DNA from: Nitrospiria bacterium
GTDB taxonomy: Bacteria > Nitrospirota > Nitrospiria > JACQBZ01
Direction of reading: 5' to 3'
Length of the DNA: 64,000 bases
NCBI GenBank assembly: GCA_035498035.1
Contig: DATKAN010000026.1
Location: 62,001-126,000 of the forward strand
Shown here: positions 55,986 through 63,951 of the stretch, piece after piece
How positions within the stretch are numbered: position 1 is the stretch's first letter
How the letters are laid out: the number at the start of each line of letters is the position of its first letter
The notes under the pieces: generated by a model
The model's input: the letters and a program-made list of their open reading frames with translations, nothing else
What the model was told of the DNA's origin: nothing
Database searches by the model: none
Made by a program: the position numbers and the translations under genes

Positions 55986-56186
55986 TTATGGCTTTTTGTA
56001 CTTTTTCCGAAACCGTTCGACGCGGCCTTCCGTGTCGATCAGCTTCTGCGTGCCCGTAAAAAAAGGATGGCAGGCGGAACAGATCTCCACATGGATGTCG
56101 TTCCGGGTCGAGCGGGTCTTAATGACACTCCCGCAGGCGCAGGTGATGTCGGTCGGTTGATACGCCGGATGAATCCCTTCTTTCAT
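55986..56186 (-). CDS. rpmE: 50S ribosomal protein L31
   Basis: 66 aa. Starts MKEGIHPAY; zinc-binding cysteines C16/C18 and C36/C39 (CACG, CSAC) make it the zinc-containing (C+) type. GAGGAGG lies about 5 nt before the ATG. A type 2 repeat lies upstream. Confidence 0.96.
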   Translation of the reverse strand: MKEGIHPAYQPTDITCACGSVIKTRSTRNDIHVEICSACHPFFTGTQKLIDTEGRVERFRKKYKKP

Positions 56187-56205
56187 TTGATCCTCCTCTA
56201 CTTGT

Positions 56206-56350
56206 AAGGGCTCAGGTGCCCACCGTTATCTTTGAGGGCCCTTGCGGGCTTCGCTCCTCCAAGCCCCCACGCCCCGCGATCGGGCGGGCCAAGCCCGATC
56301 CTCGTTCCCACCAGCGGGGCCTTTTGAGCCGATCCCTCTCGCTCGCCGTG
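56206..56350. repeat. intergenic repeat element, type 2, upstream of rpmE
   Basis: In the 354-bp gap between rho and rpmE. Its core (56261-56310) matches 49841-49890. It holds a perfect 8-bp stem GATCGGGC/GCCCGATC at 56278-56300 with a 7-nt loop. The right end (CTCTCGCTCGCC) resembles the right arm of the type 1 copies. The end near rpmE reads GCACCTGAGCCCTTACAAG, followed by the rpmE ribosome binding site. Nothing recognisable fills 56351-56540. Confidence 0.5.
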
Positions 56351-56540
56351 CACCGCGGGACCCGACGGCTCGATGGGATCTTGGTTGTGTCTATAAAACA
56401 GGCCATTATAACATTTTTAATTTCGTATGAAAAGGGCCCGATTGGAAACGCTTTGACCGACCGGCAGTCTGCCAACCGCAGCGGGCAGGGAATCGAAATG
56501 TTTTTTTTGCGTTCGATTCGAGGCGAGCGGATCGGGGAGG

Positions 56541-57788
56541 CTACTTGTTCATCGATTCGAGGAACTCTTTGTTGGTTTTGGTGTTTTTGATTTTGTCGAT
56601 CAGGAATTCCATGCTTTCCACGGTCGATAGGGGGCTCAAAACCTTCCGCAGAATCCACATCTTGTTCAAATCGTCCTTGTCCACCAGGAGTTCTTCTTTG
56701 CGGGTTCCGGACTGATTGATGTCGATCGAGGGGAACACGCGCTTATCGGCCAGCTTTCGGTCGAGATGGACTTCCATATTTCCCGTTCCCTTGAATTCTT
56801 CAAAAATGACGTCGTCCATCCGGCTGCCGGTGTCGACCAGGGCCGTCGCCATGATCGTCAGGCTTCCGCCGTTTTCGATGTTCCGCGCCGAACCGAAGAA
56901 GCGTTTGGGGCGCTGGAGGGCGTTGGCGTCCAGGCCGCCCGACAAAACCTTGCCGCTGGGCGGGATGATGGAGTTGTAGGCCCGGGCCAGCCGGGTGATG
57001 CTGTCCAGCAGGATTACCACGTCGCGTTTGTGCTCGACCAGGCGCTTGGCCTTCTCCAGAACCATTTCGGCGACCTGGGCGTGGCGCTGCGCGGGCTCAT
57101 CGAAGGTGGAACTGACAACCTCGGCCTTGACCTGGCGCTGCCAATCCGTGACCTCTTCGGGCCGCTCATCGATCAACAGGACGATTAATGTGATTTCGGG
57201 ATGATTGGAGAGGACGGCCTTCGCGATATTCTGAAGCAGGACCGTTTTGCCGGTGCGGGGAGAGGCGACGATCAATCCGCGCTGACCCTTTCCGATCGGC
57301 GTGATCAGTTCCATGACCCGCGTCGACAATTCCAGGGGGTCGTGTTCCAGGCGTATCTTTTCCTCCGGATAGAGGGGGGTGAGGTTGTCGAAAAGGATCT
57401 TGTCCCGCGCCGTTTCCGGGTCTTCAAGATTGACCTTCTCCACCTTCAAGAGGGCGAAATACCGTTCCCCTTCTTTGGGTGGACGGATCTGTCCGGAAAC
57501 GATGTCGCCGGTCCGGAGATTGAAGCGGCGGATTTGAGAGGGGGAAATATAGATGTCATCCGGCCCGGGCAGGTAATTATAGTCCGGCGCGCGCAGAAAT
57601 CCGAAGCCGTCCGGAAGCGTTTCCAGGACGCCCTCTCCATAGATGACGCCGTTCTTTTCGGCCTGGGCCTGAAGGATCGCGAAGATCAGCTCCTGTTTTC
57701 TCAAGTTGCTGGCCCCGTCGATCTTCAGATCCTTTGCGACGTCGTTTAACTCGGCAATATTTTTTTCCTTTAATTCTTGAAGATTCAT
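56541..57788 (-). CDS. rho: transcription termination factor Rho
   Basis: 415 aa. N-terminal helix bundle and RNA-binding cold-shock-like domain ([33 protein letters not shown] in part), then the RecA-type ATPase: Walker [23 protein letters not shown] and R loops ([18 protein letters not shown]). The ATG at 57788 has AAGGAG 6-7 nt upstream and gives the usual start [10 protein letters not shown]; the frame stays open to 57848 without support. It has a long leader from the promoter at 58100-58129. Confidence 0.96.
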   Translation of the reverse strand: MNLQELKEKNIAELNDVAKDLKIDGASNLRKQELIFAILQAQAEKNGVIYGEGVLETLPDGFGFLRAPDYNYLPGPDDIYISPSQIRRFNLRTGDIVSGQIRPPKEGERYFALLKVEKVNLEDPETARDKILFDNLTPLYPEEKIRLEHDPLELSTRVMELITPIGKGQRGLIVASPRTGKTVLLQNIAKAVLSNHPEITLIVLLIDERPEEVTDWQRQVKAEVVSSTFDEPAQRHAQVAEMVLEKAKRLVEHKRDVVILLDSITRLARAYNSIIPPSGKVLSGGLDANALQRPKRFFGSARNIENGGSLTIMATALVDTGSRMDDVIFEEFKGTGNMEVHLDRKLADKRVFPSIDINQSGTRKEELLVDKDDLNKMWILRKVLSPLSTVESMEFLIDKIKNTKTNKEFLESMNK

Positions 57789-58099
57789 GCGGTTCTCCTT
57801 GACGTTGTCCATTCTATGCGCTCTCGGCCGTAGCCCGCCTTGCGTCAAGCAAGACCCTGGGCAAATTTGAACGTACGCTTTTTAAGTTCTTGATGGTTCG
57901 TGTCAAAAGTCTCTTCATCCACTTGGCTGACAATGAAGCAGTTTTTCAAGTTGGGTGAGAAGAGTAATATATTGGTGGATAGTTCACCGGGATCGACTCA
58001 AGGCCGCTGAAATCTACGCTGTATGTCTTAATATAAAGAGGAGCTGTATGGATTTCATTCCCTGTTGAAGAATCGGCTTCTTGCGGTGTGTACTTTTGT
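57789..58099 (-). other. long 5' leader of rho, no gene seen
   Basis: About 305 nt between the predicted rho transcription start (about 58093) and the rho ATG. No ORF with a convincing start or ribosome binding site was found. GTACAAAAGTAC (58090-58101, perfect dyad) straddles the predicted start. In E. coli rho also has a long autoregulated leader; a similar role here is inference. Confidence 0.4.
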
Positions 58100-58129
58100 A
58101 CTATAGCCGATCATTATGGATTTTGTCAA
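58100..58129 (-). promoter_or_regulatory. sigma-70-type promoter of rho
   Basis: Minus strand: TTGACA (58129-58124), 18-nt spacer, TATAGT (58105-58100). Confidence 0.65.
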
Positions 58130-58154
58130 CCTCTTATTTATGCGTACGGGCACC

Positions 58155-58961
58155 CTATTTTAGATCTTTGGCGCAACGGAAACCGGCGTCCGGATAAGTC
58201 CCTTCAGGACTGATATAGAAACGATAGGAGGTTCGATAAAAGTACGGAATGGCATAGTGGCCCATGCCGCCCCAACTGCTGCCTCGGATGACCTTGAATT
58301 TCTCACCGAAGGTTTCGCTGGTATAGTCGGAACCGGGGTAAGGCTGATACCAGTCCGAGGTCCATTCCCAGACGTTCCCGGCCATGTCGTAGACGCCGTA
58401 AGGGCTCTTTCCGGCTTCAAAATGGCCGACCGGGGTCAAATCACCGATGCCGGTGTCCCCGGTATTGGCCTTGGTCGCATCGAATTCGTTGCCCCAGGGA
58501 TAGTCACGACCGTCCGTTCCTCGGGCGGCTTTTTCCCACTCCGCCTCGGTCGGAAGGCGTTTCCCGGCCCAGCGGCAGAACCGCTCCGCGTCGTACCAGT
58601 TGACGTACACCACCGGGTAATTTTCGCGGCCGGGCGTGATCTGGCCGGAGGGCCAGTTCTCCGGCGGCCGGGAGCCCGTGGCAATCACGAACGGCTTGTA
58701 GGCGGCATTGGTCACTTCATACTTGTCCATGAAATAATCCTGAAGATGGACCTTGTGTTGGGGGTGTTCGTCCAGATACCAGGGTTTCACCGTCCCGAAT
58801 TCGGTGGCCTTGCCTTCCGTATCGACTTTATTGCTGCCCATGATGAATTCGCCCGCCGGAACGAGAACCATCCCCGCCGGCGGGGTCCGATTTTTGGGGC
58901 ATCCCGCGATGACCACCAGGCCGACAATCAGGAAGAGGGGGCGCATTATGAGGCGGAACAT
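58155..58961 (-). CDS. FGE-sulfatase-fold lipoprotein without the catalytic cysteine pair
   Basis: 268 aa. Lipobox VVIAGC (Cys-21). One formylglycine-generating-enzyme/sulfatase-modifying-factor domain fills the rest (GMVLVPAGEFIMGSN; RLPTEAEWEKAARG; GVYDMAGNVWEWTSDW; GFRCAKDL). The segment that holds the copper-binding Cys pair in true FGE reads GGMGHYAIPYFYRTS here and has no Cys, so a non-FGE role is likely. Members are common as exported proteins near respiratory or cell-surface genes. It is a paralogue of the next gene upstream (31 bp apart). Confidence 0.85.
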   Translation of the reverse strand: MFRLIMRPLFLIVGLVVIAGCPKNRTPPAGMVLVPAGEFIMGSNKVDTEGKATEFGTVKPWYLDEHPQHKVHLQDYFMDKYEVTNAAYKPFVIATGSRPPENWPSGQITPGRENYPVVYVNWYDAERFCRWAGKRLPTEAEWEKAARGTDGRDYPWGNEFDATKANTGDTGIGDLTPVGHFEAGKSPYGVYDMAGNVWEWTSDWYQPYPGSDYTSETFGEKFKVIRGSSWGGMGHYAIPYFYRTSYRFYISPEGTYPDAGFRCAKDLK

Positions 58962-58992
58962 TAGAAAAGGCTATCCTTCCATGGGGGAGGTG

Positions 58993-59838
58993 TTATAGGG
59001 ATTTGGCGCACCGAAATCCGAAGCCGTTGTTTTTCGTTCCGGGATTAAAAAAGCTGCGGTTGAAGTTCGGGGCGCTGATCCCGCAGTGGTAGCCCGAACA
59101 ATCGATCCATGATCCGCCTTTCAGCACGCGGTATTTTTCCCCGTAGTTTTCGGTGGGGCGTTTATTCCCCGGATAGGCCTTGTACCAGCTGGCCGTCCAC
59201 TCCCAGACATTGCCGGCCATGTCCGAGACCCCGTAGGGGCTGTTGCCCTTCGGAAAACTTCCGACGGGGGTGGTCCCTCCCAATTTCAACTGAGGAACGT
59301 TCGCCTTTTTGGGATCGAAGTCGTTCCCCCAAGGGAACCAGCGTCCGTCCCGGCCGCGGGCCGCCTTTTCCCATTCGATATCCGTCGGGAGGCGCTTGCC
59401 GGCCCAATGACAAAAGTCGTTGGCGTCATACCAGCTTACGAAAACGACCGGATGGTTGCCGTTGTTGGGAGGATAGGCGTTGCCGATCCAGTCGCCCGGG
59501 GCGGGCCGTCCGGTCGACTCGATGAATTTCTGGTAAAGAATATTGGTCACCTCGAATTTATCGATGTAGAAGCCGTCCAGATAGACCGTATGCATGGGAC
59601 CTTCGTCCGGCCATCGGGCATCCGACCCCATGATGAAGGGCCCCTGCGGGATCAGGATCATACCGGGCGGCGACGCCGCCCGGGGCGGACTTGTTTTTGG
59701 TGCCTCGGCGGCCGATCCCCCCGTGACCCCTGCGAACAGGCCGAGCGCGTTCACGAGAAGCGAAACCTTGAATAAGAAGAAACAGGGTCTTATCAAATGC
59801 TCGAGAACGGTCATGGGGAATGATTTTCGAATCCGCAC
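58993..59838 (-). CDS. exported FGE-sulfatase-fold protein with a C-x4-C pair
   Basis: 281 aa. N-terminal signal sequence (hydrophobic about 18-40), then an FGE/SUMF domain (GMILIPQGPFIMGSD; RLPTDIEWEKAARG; GVSDMAGNVWEWTASW; GFGFRCAKSL). Cys-247 and Cys-252 (DCSGYHC) have the same spacing as the two catalytic Cys of eukaryotic FGE (CHRSYC), one residue later in the loop. No sulfatase gene is in the window. FGE activity is possible but unproven. First gene of a two-gene unit with its paralogue. Confidence 0.83.
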   Translation of the reverse strand: MRIRKSFPMTVLEHLIRPCFFLFKVSLLVNALGLFAGVTGGSAAEAPKTSPPRAASPPGMILIPQGPFIMGSDARWPDEGPMHTVYLDGFYIDKFEVTNILYQKFIESTGRPAPGDWIGNAYPPNNGNHPVVFVSWYDANDFCHWAGKRLPTDIEWEKAARGRDGRWFPWGNDFDPKKANVPQLKLGGTTPVGSFPKGNSPYGVSDMAGNVWEWTASWYKAYPGNKRPTENYGEKYRVLKGGSWIDCSGYHCGISAPNFNRSFFNPGTKNNGFGFRCAKSL

Positions 59839-59975
59839 TGCGAGTGCAATCCCGTCTGTGAGAGGGGAGTTAGCGAGCGAATCAAAATAGGGACTTTCTC
59901 CACCCGGATGGGAGAATCACCGGCTGGAAGGCCGGTTCCTCAACCGTCGGTGCGGGCCATCCGTTTCGGGGTCCC

Positions 59976-60004
59976 ATCATAGCAAGGAATTCACGGGTCG
60001 TCAA
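59976..60004 (-). promoter_or_regulatory. sigma-70-type promoter of the FGE-fold gene pair
   Basis: Minus strand: TTGACG (60004-59999), 17-nt spacer, TATGAT (59981-59976). It leaves a leader of about 130 nt. Confidence 0.62.
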
Positions 60005-60041
60005 GGAGAACTTCGCGCACGCGTACCGTCGTGGACCGCTA

Positions 60042-60069
60042 TTGACTATTTTCCAACTGCATGTTAGAT
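60042..60069 (+). promoter_or_regulatory. possible promoter of serS
   Basis: TTGACT (60042-60047), 16-nt spacer, TTAGAT (60064-60069), with TG just before it. It is a weaker match. If used, the repeat at 60144-60243 would be in the serS leader RNA. Confidence 0.4.
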
Positions 60070-60143
60070 TCCAAATTTCGATAACCACGGTGTTTGGCGG
60101 GGGTTGAGAAGATATTCACGGGCCTCGGCCTTGCATATCTTGC

Positions 60144-60243
60144 CAGCGAACAACGTGAGCGGGAAGGGGAGAACTTCGACGAGCTCAGTCGAATCGCTCC
60201 GTCTGGCTCTGCCAGCGGAGGGGGCGATGCGGGCCCCTATAAG
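60144..60243. repeat. intergenic repeat element, type 1, copy B (serS leader)
   Basis: Reverse-complement match of 53817-53914. Hairpin at 60197-60220: CTCCG, bulged T, CTGGC, loop TCT, GCCAG, CGGAG. The palindrome TTCGAC/GTCGAA (60174-60192) has loop GAGCTCA. It ends 5 bp before the serS ATG and has the same orientation to the gene as copy A has to murA. The rest of the 59839-60248 gap holds only the promoters listed. Confidence 0.8.
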
Positions 60244-60248
60244 ATGCC

Positions 60249-61529
60249 ATGCTGGATCTCAAGTACATTCGAGAACATACGGATCGGGTACGACAAAAGA
60301 TGGCGGAGCGCGGGCATGCCGTCGACCTTGAAGGATTGCTCGGGGTGGATCGGGAGCGTCGAGAGCTTACGGTCCGTGGGGACGAGCTCAAGCAGCGTCG
60401 GAACGCGGCCTCCGATGAGATTACCCGCCTCAAGCAGCAACGGCAATCCGCTGATCCATTGCTGGCCGAGATGAAGCAGGTCTCGGAAGGGATCAAGCAG
60501 ATCGATGAACGGATTCGCTCGCTCGACGAACAATTGCAGGAGCGGCTGCTCTACCTTCCGAACCTCCTCCACGACTCCGTTCCGGTCGGCAAGGACGAAA
60601 AAGAAAATAAAGAACTCCGGCGGTGGGGAACCCAACCGTCTTTGGATTTCCCGACGCGGGCTCATTGGGAGATCGGGGAGAAACTGGGCATCTTGGATTT
60701 TGAGCGGGCCTCCCGGGTGACGGGGGCGCGGTTCGTGTTCTATAAAGGCCGGGGGGCCCGGCTTGAACGGGCCCTTATGAATTTCATGCTGGACCTCCAC
60801 GTCCGTGAGCACGGCTATGAGGAGATCCTTCCGCCGGTCATCGTCAATCGCGCCAGCATGATCGGGACGGGACAACTGCCGAAGTTCGAGGAGGATCTGT
60901 TTCGCCTCCGGGATGAGGATTACTTTCTGATCCCCACCGCCGAGGTGCCGGTCACCAACCTATACCGGGACGAAATATTAGAAGAGGATCGCCTGCCGTT
61001 GTCCTACGCGGCCTACACCCCCTGTTTCCGCCGCGAGGCCGGCTCCTACGGAAAGGACACGCGGGGTCTGATCCGTCAACATCAATTCAACAAGGTCGAG
61101 CTGGTAAAATTCACGACGCCCGAGCGCTCGTATGAAGAGCTGGAGCGGCTGCTCCGGGATGCCGAATCGGTGTTGCAACGGCTCGGGCTGCATTATCGGG
61201 TCGTGCTGCTCTGCACGGGGGACAGCGGTTTCTCGTCGGCCAAAACCTACGATATCGAGGTCTGGCTTCCGGGACAGAACCAGTTTCGGGAGATATCCTC
61301 CTGCAGCAATTTCGAGTCGTTTCAGGCGCGGCGGGCCGGGATCCGGTATCGGCTGAAGGGCGGCAAAAAGACGGAGTACGTCCACACGCTCAACGGTTCC
61401 GGTCTGGCGATCGGCCGCACCGTCGTGGCGATCCTTGAAAATTACCAGCAAAAGGACGGCAGCGTGCTCATTCCCGAAGCCCTGCGCCCGTACATGGGCG
61501 GGGTGGGGGAGATTCGGGCGGATCGATAA
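60249..61529 (+). CDS. serS: seryl-tRNA synthetase
   Basis: 426 aa, class II synthetase. N-terminal antiparallel coiled-coil arm (about 25-105) that grips the long variable arm of tRNA-Ser; core motif 2 ([22 protein letters not shown] in part) and motif 3 ([19 protein letters not shown] in part). Starts [12 protein letters not shown], the family's usual start. A tRNA-Ser gene follows 116 bp downstream. Confidence 0.96.
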   Translation: MLDLKYIREHTDRVRQKMAERGHAVDLEGLLGVDRERRELTVRGDELKQRRNAASDEITRLKQQRQSADPLLAEMKQVSEGIKQIDERIRSLDEQLQERLLYLPNLLHDSVPVGKDEKENKELRRWGTQPSLDFPTRAHWEIGEKLGILDFERASRVTGARFVFYKGRGARLERALMNFMLDLHVREHGYEEILPPVIVNRASMIGTGQLPKFEEDLFRLRDEDYFLIPTAEVPVTNLYRDEILEEDRLPLSYAAYTPCFRREAGSYGKDTRGLIRQHQFNKVELVKFTTPERSYEELERLLRDAESVLQRLGLHYRVVLLCTGDSGFSSAKTYDIEVWLPGQNQFREISSCSNFESFQARRAGIRYRLKGGKKTEYVHTLNGSGLAIGRTVVAILENYQQKDGSVLIPEALRPYMGGVGEIRADR

Positions 61530-61618
61530 ATGCGAAAATAGAGCAATAGAGAATAGACCGCGTTCTCACGCTATTTTTGGTTCGCGTCTAAATTCTATCG
61601 CTGCATTGTTCGAACGCT

Positions 61619-61647
61619 CCGTAAAATTTGCAAGGCAAATTTTACGG
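61619..61647. repeat. 13-bp inverted repeat abutting tRNA-Ser
   Basis: Perfect stem CCGTAAAATTTGC (61619-61631) and its complement (61635-61647) around an AAG loop. The last two bases are the first two of the tRNA. A second, imperfect stem (GAATTTTTGC/GCGAAATTTC) lies just after the tRNA at 61729-61751. Confidence 0.75.
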
Positions 61648-61728
61648 AGGGGTGGCCGAGTGGCCTAAGGCGGCGGTCTTGAAAACCGTTACCCGAAAGG
61701 GTCGTGGGTTCGAATCCTACCCCCTCCG
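61646..61728 (+). tRNA. tRNA-Ser (anticodon TGA)
   Basis: 83 nt. Acceptor GGAGGGG (61646-61652) pairs with CCCCTCC (61721-61727), discriminator G at 61728, no encoded CCA. The anticodon loop CTTGAAA places TGA at 61680-61682. The long variable arm (CCCGAAAGGG) marks the class II tRNA-Ser. It lies right after serS. Confidence 0.96.
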
Positions 61729-61795
61729 GAATTTTTGCTTCGCGAAATTTCAGAGCATTGGAGCGGTGGACATTGGAAGATGGACACGGCTCACA

Positions 61796-61818
61796 ATGCG
61801 GTCTAATACTCCATGGCT
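61796..61818 (+). repeat. 23-nt intergenic direct repeat, copy 1
   Basis: The 23-nt word starting ATGCGGTCTAAT and ending CCATGGCT recurs at 62544-62566 with two mismatches. The two copies bracket the FMN-reductase gene. Confidence 0.55.
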
Positions 61819-61866
61819 CTATTTTCAAGGGAAAATTTCCCCTATTTACCGTTTACGATTAACGCT

Positions 61867-62430
61867 ATGAACGCCCCGCGCAACGTTGCCGTGATCGTCG
61901 GGAGTCTTCGCAAGGATTCCTTCAGCCGCAAGATGGCCCATGCGCTCGCGGCTGTCGCGCCTGCGTCCCTCAGGCTGCAGATCGTCGAGATCGGTCCATT
62001 GCCGCTCTATAATCAGGATCTTGATGGAGCCGATCCGCCGGCCGCCTGGGTCTCTTTCCGGGAACGGATAAGGGCCTCCGATGCCGTTTTGTTTGTCACT
62101 CCCGAATACAACCGGTCCGTTCCCGCGGCACTCAAGAACGCGCTGGATGTCGGTTCGCGGCCTTACGGGAAAAGCGCATGGAACGGCAAGCCGGGGGCCG
62201 TGGTCGGCGTATCCCAGGGAGCGCTCGGCGCGTTCGGGGCCAATCACCATCTCCGCCAGTCCCTCGTCTTCCTGAACGTGCCCACACTACAGCAGCCCGA
62301 GGCCTACATCGGCGGCGCCGCGGGTCTGTTCGACGCGAACGGAACCCTGTCCAATGAAAGCACGCGGGATTTCCTCCGAAAATTCATGGAGGCGTTCGCG
62401 GCCTGGATTGAAGTGAACCAACGACGCTAA
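61867..62430 (+). CDS. NADPH-dependent FMN reductase family protein
   Basis: 187 aa, flavodoxin-like fold. FMN phosphate loop GSLRKDSFSRKMA; TPEYNRSVPAALKNALD is the family's second FMN/dimer motif; GVSQGALGAFGANHHLR follows. Relatives include azoreductases, chromate and quinone reductases (ChrR/YieF group). The physiological acceptor is unknown. The ATG at 61867 gives the family's standard N-terminus; an upstream start at 61813 adds an unrelated segment. Confidence 0.88.
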   Translation: MNAPRNVAVIVGSLRKDSFSRKMAHALAAVAPASLRLQIVEIGPLPLYNQDLDGADPPAAWVSFRERIRASDAVLFVTPEYNRSVPAALKNALDVGSRPYGKSAWNGKPGAVVGVSQGALGAFGANHHLRQSLVFLNVPTLQQPEAYIGGAAGLFDANGTLSNESTRDFLRKFMEAFAAWIEVNQRR

Positions 62431-62469
62431 TGAGAAGGGGTTTCCATCAGAGGCAAGCGTTCATTAGGG

Positions 62470-62486
62470 GCCCAGAGTGCCTGGGC
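62470..62486 (+). terminator. possible hairpin after the FMN reductase
   Basis: GCCCAG/CTGGGC, loop AGTGC, 40 nt after the stop codon. There is no T tract, so this is tentative. Confidence 0.3.
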
Positions 62487-62543
62487 ATGCCTTTGAGTGT
62501 GTCAGTCCCTTACCCTCCGCCAGAGTTTTTGCTTAAGATCGCT

Positions 62544-62566
62544 ATGCGGTCTAATGCTCCATTGCT
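62544..62566 (+). repeat. 23-nt intergenic direct repeat, copy 2
   Basis: See 61796-61818; two mismatches (A/G at position 13 and G/T at position 20). Confidence 0.55.
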
Positions 62567-62643
62567 GATATAGAGGCGACGTGTTAAGCCGGTCGGCATA
62601 AATATAAAGATAAGTTGCAACGGATATCAGTATTATTTGAACG

Positions 62644-63615
62644 ATGACGAAGCGGAGAACTAAGACCAAAAGGTCTCCAGCAAAGCGCAGGATGGGCCGA
62701 CCCTTCGAGCGTGCAGTGGCGATGATCCAAGCAGGGTTGGATCCTAAAATCACAGTCAAACACGATGAAAAGCTAAAGGACAAACACGGCCACCGGCGTC
62801 AGTTCGATGTCGTCTTACGAGGAAAATTTGGCGGGCACGAGGTTCTTGGGGTGATCGAATGCAAGGATTTACAGGGTCCTGTAGGTACTCCCGTCATTGA
62901 TGCCTTTATTACTAAGGCCGCAAGCGTGGGTGCAGATCTGAAGTTCGTTGTATCGAAGCGCGGATTTTCTAAGCCGGCCCTCAAAATCGCCGCTGACAAC
63001 CACGTAAATACTTTATCTCTTCTGAAGAGCCCCACTGAAAAACATGGGTTTTCCGTCGGCGACTATGTATATGCATGCAAGCTTACCTGGACCTCCGTAA
63101 GGCTTGGGGCCGTCTTGACCAACGGTACAACCCTGTCAATCCTCGATCGGCCGCAAGATGTGTGTGTGAACGGCTATTCTATATTCGAGTGGATTCTCCA
63201 AGAGGCTCATTCCACTTTTCTGAGGATTCCGGAACCCGGTTGGTACAGACTACGGCTTAGCTTCCGCGAACCAGCCACGATAGTTTTATCCTCGGGGGCG
63301 CACCAGATCCAGGTGCTGGAGGTTCACCTAAAACGTGAACGCGAGTACCGGCGAAAGGCAGCTTTCGCTGTTGGCAGTGGTTTTGTCGATTTTGGTTCGA
63401 AAGAACTCAAGGTTCCGGGAGGGGGATCGATTGAAGTATCCTTCACCGCGGACCCACATCTTAAAGATTGGGAGCCCCTTGATGCACTTCCGGAAAAGCC
63501 CAGCGCACTAGTGCCAGGAACATTGTTCGTGTACTCAAGGCCGGCTGAAGTACCCCATTCCTCATTTGACGCTCGGAGTGTTGCGGAAATTACATTCAAT
63601 CCCCTTGTTACCTAA
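62644..63615 (+). CDS. orphan Mrr-like restriction endonuclease-fold protein
   Basis: 323 aa. A Lys/Arg-rich N-terminus, then a Mrr-cat-type PD-(D/E)xK nuclease domain (about 18-125): Glu-22 (FERAV), Asp-55 (RQFDVVL), Glu-72 and Lys-74 (GVIECKD). The C-terminal ~190 residues are beta-rich and I do not recognise them; they may be a recognition or sensing domain. No methyltransferase is adjacent, which fits a type IV-like or other modification-dependent nuclease. The flanking DNA is more AT-rich and codon use looks less GC-biased than in the core genes, as expected of an acquired gene. Confidence 0.75.
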   Translation: MTKRRTKTKRSPAKRRMGRPFERAVAMIQAGLDPKITVKHDEKLKDKHGHRRQFDVVLRGKFGGHEVLGVIECKDLQGPVGTPVIDAFITKAASVGADLKFVVSKRGFSKPALKIAADNHVNTLSLLKSPTEKHGFSVGDYVYACKLTWTSVRLGAVLTNGTTLSILDRPQDVCVNGYSIFEWILQEAHSTFLRIPEPGWYRLRLSFREPATIVLSSGAHQIQVLEVHLKREREYRRKAAFAVGSGFVDFGSKELKVPGGGSIEVSFTADPHLKDWEPLDALPEKPSALVPGTLFVYSRPAEVPHSSFDARSVAEITFNPLVT

Positions 63616-63705
63616 TTTAAACCGGAGCCGATTCTGAGGGGACCGAGTCTGCTCACGGCTATGGCCGCTGAAATATGGTGCTGCCGGTTTAAGAACCGGC
63701 TGCGA

Positions 63706-63951
63706 TCATCCGATCTGAGCCAGAATCTTTTTCTGTTCCTTTGGAGAAAAGTCCTGTCCGTAAAAACGTAGAAAGATCTCTCTCCGGATCTCCCGCTGAT
63801 CGGCGTTCGGATGATTCGTCAGAATGGATGCCAGGACCTGGCGGCGGGCCAGGTCGAACATGGAAAATCCCATCTTCAATCGATCCTGCCCGCTCTTCTC
63901 CATGATCATCGCATTGAAGCGAGCTTCCACTTCAGGAGGTGTGTCTCTCAT
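63706..63951 (-). CDS. hypothetical protein, 81 aa
   Basis: Small, soluble, probably helical. Core: RLKMGFSMFDLARRQVLASI and FLRFYGQDFSPKEQKKIL. The pattern recurs as small partner proteins of unknown function in many bacteria (from memory, not checked). AGAGG lies 8 nt before the ATG at 63951. The ATG overlaps the stop of the gene entering from the right edge by 3 bases (ATGA), so the two are coupled. Confidence 0.6.
   Translation of the reverse strand: MRDTPPEVEARFNAMIMEKSGQDRLKMGFSMFDLARRQVLASILTNHPNADQREIRREIFLRFYGQDFSPKEQKKILAQIG

Noticed and set aside
60094-60474. Open frame before and across the serS start
   Set aside because: It reads through the repeat element and then out of frame into serS; no ribosome binding site or family pattern.
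61628-61870. Open frame with the peptide VAEWPKAAVLKTVTRKG
   Set aside because: This is the well-known false translation of a tRNA-Ser gene; the tRNA at 61646-61728 explains it. The reverse-strand frame at 61595-61828 (GVGFEPTTLSGNGF) is the same artefact.
62502-62783. Minus-strand open frame of 93 codons with a hydrophobic segment
   Set aside because: It is antisense to the start of the Mrr-like gene, with no ribosome binding site; probably chance.
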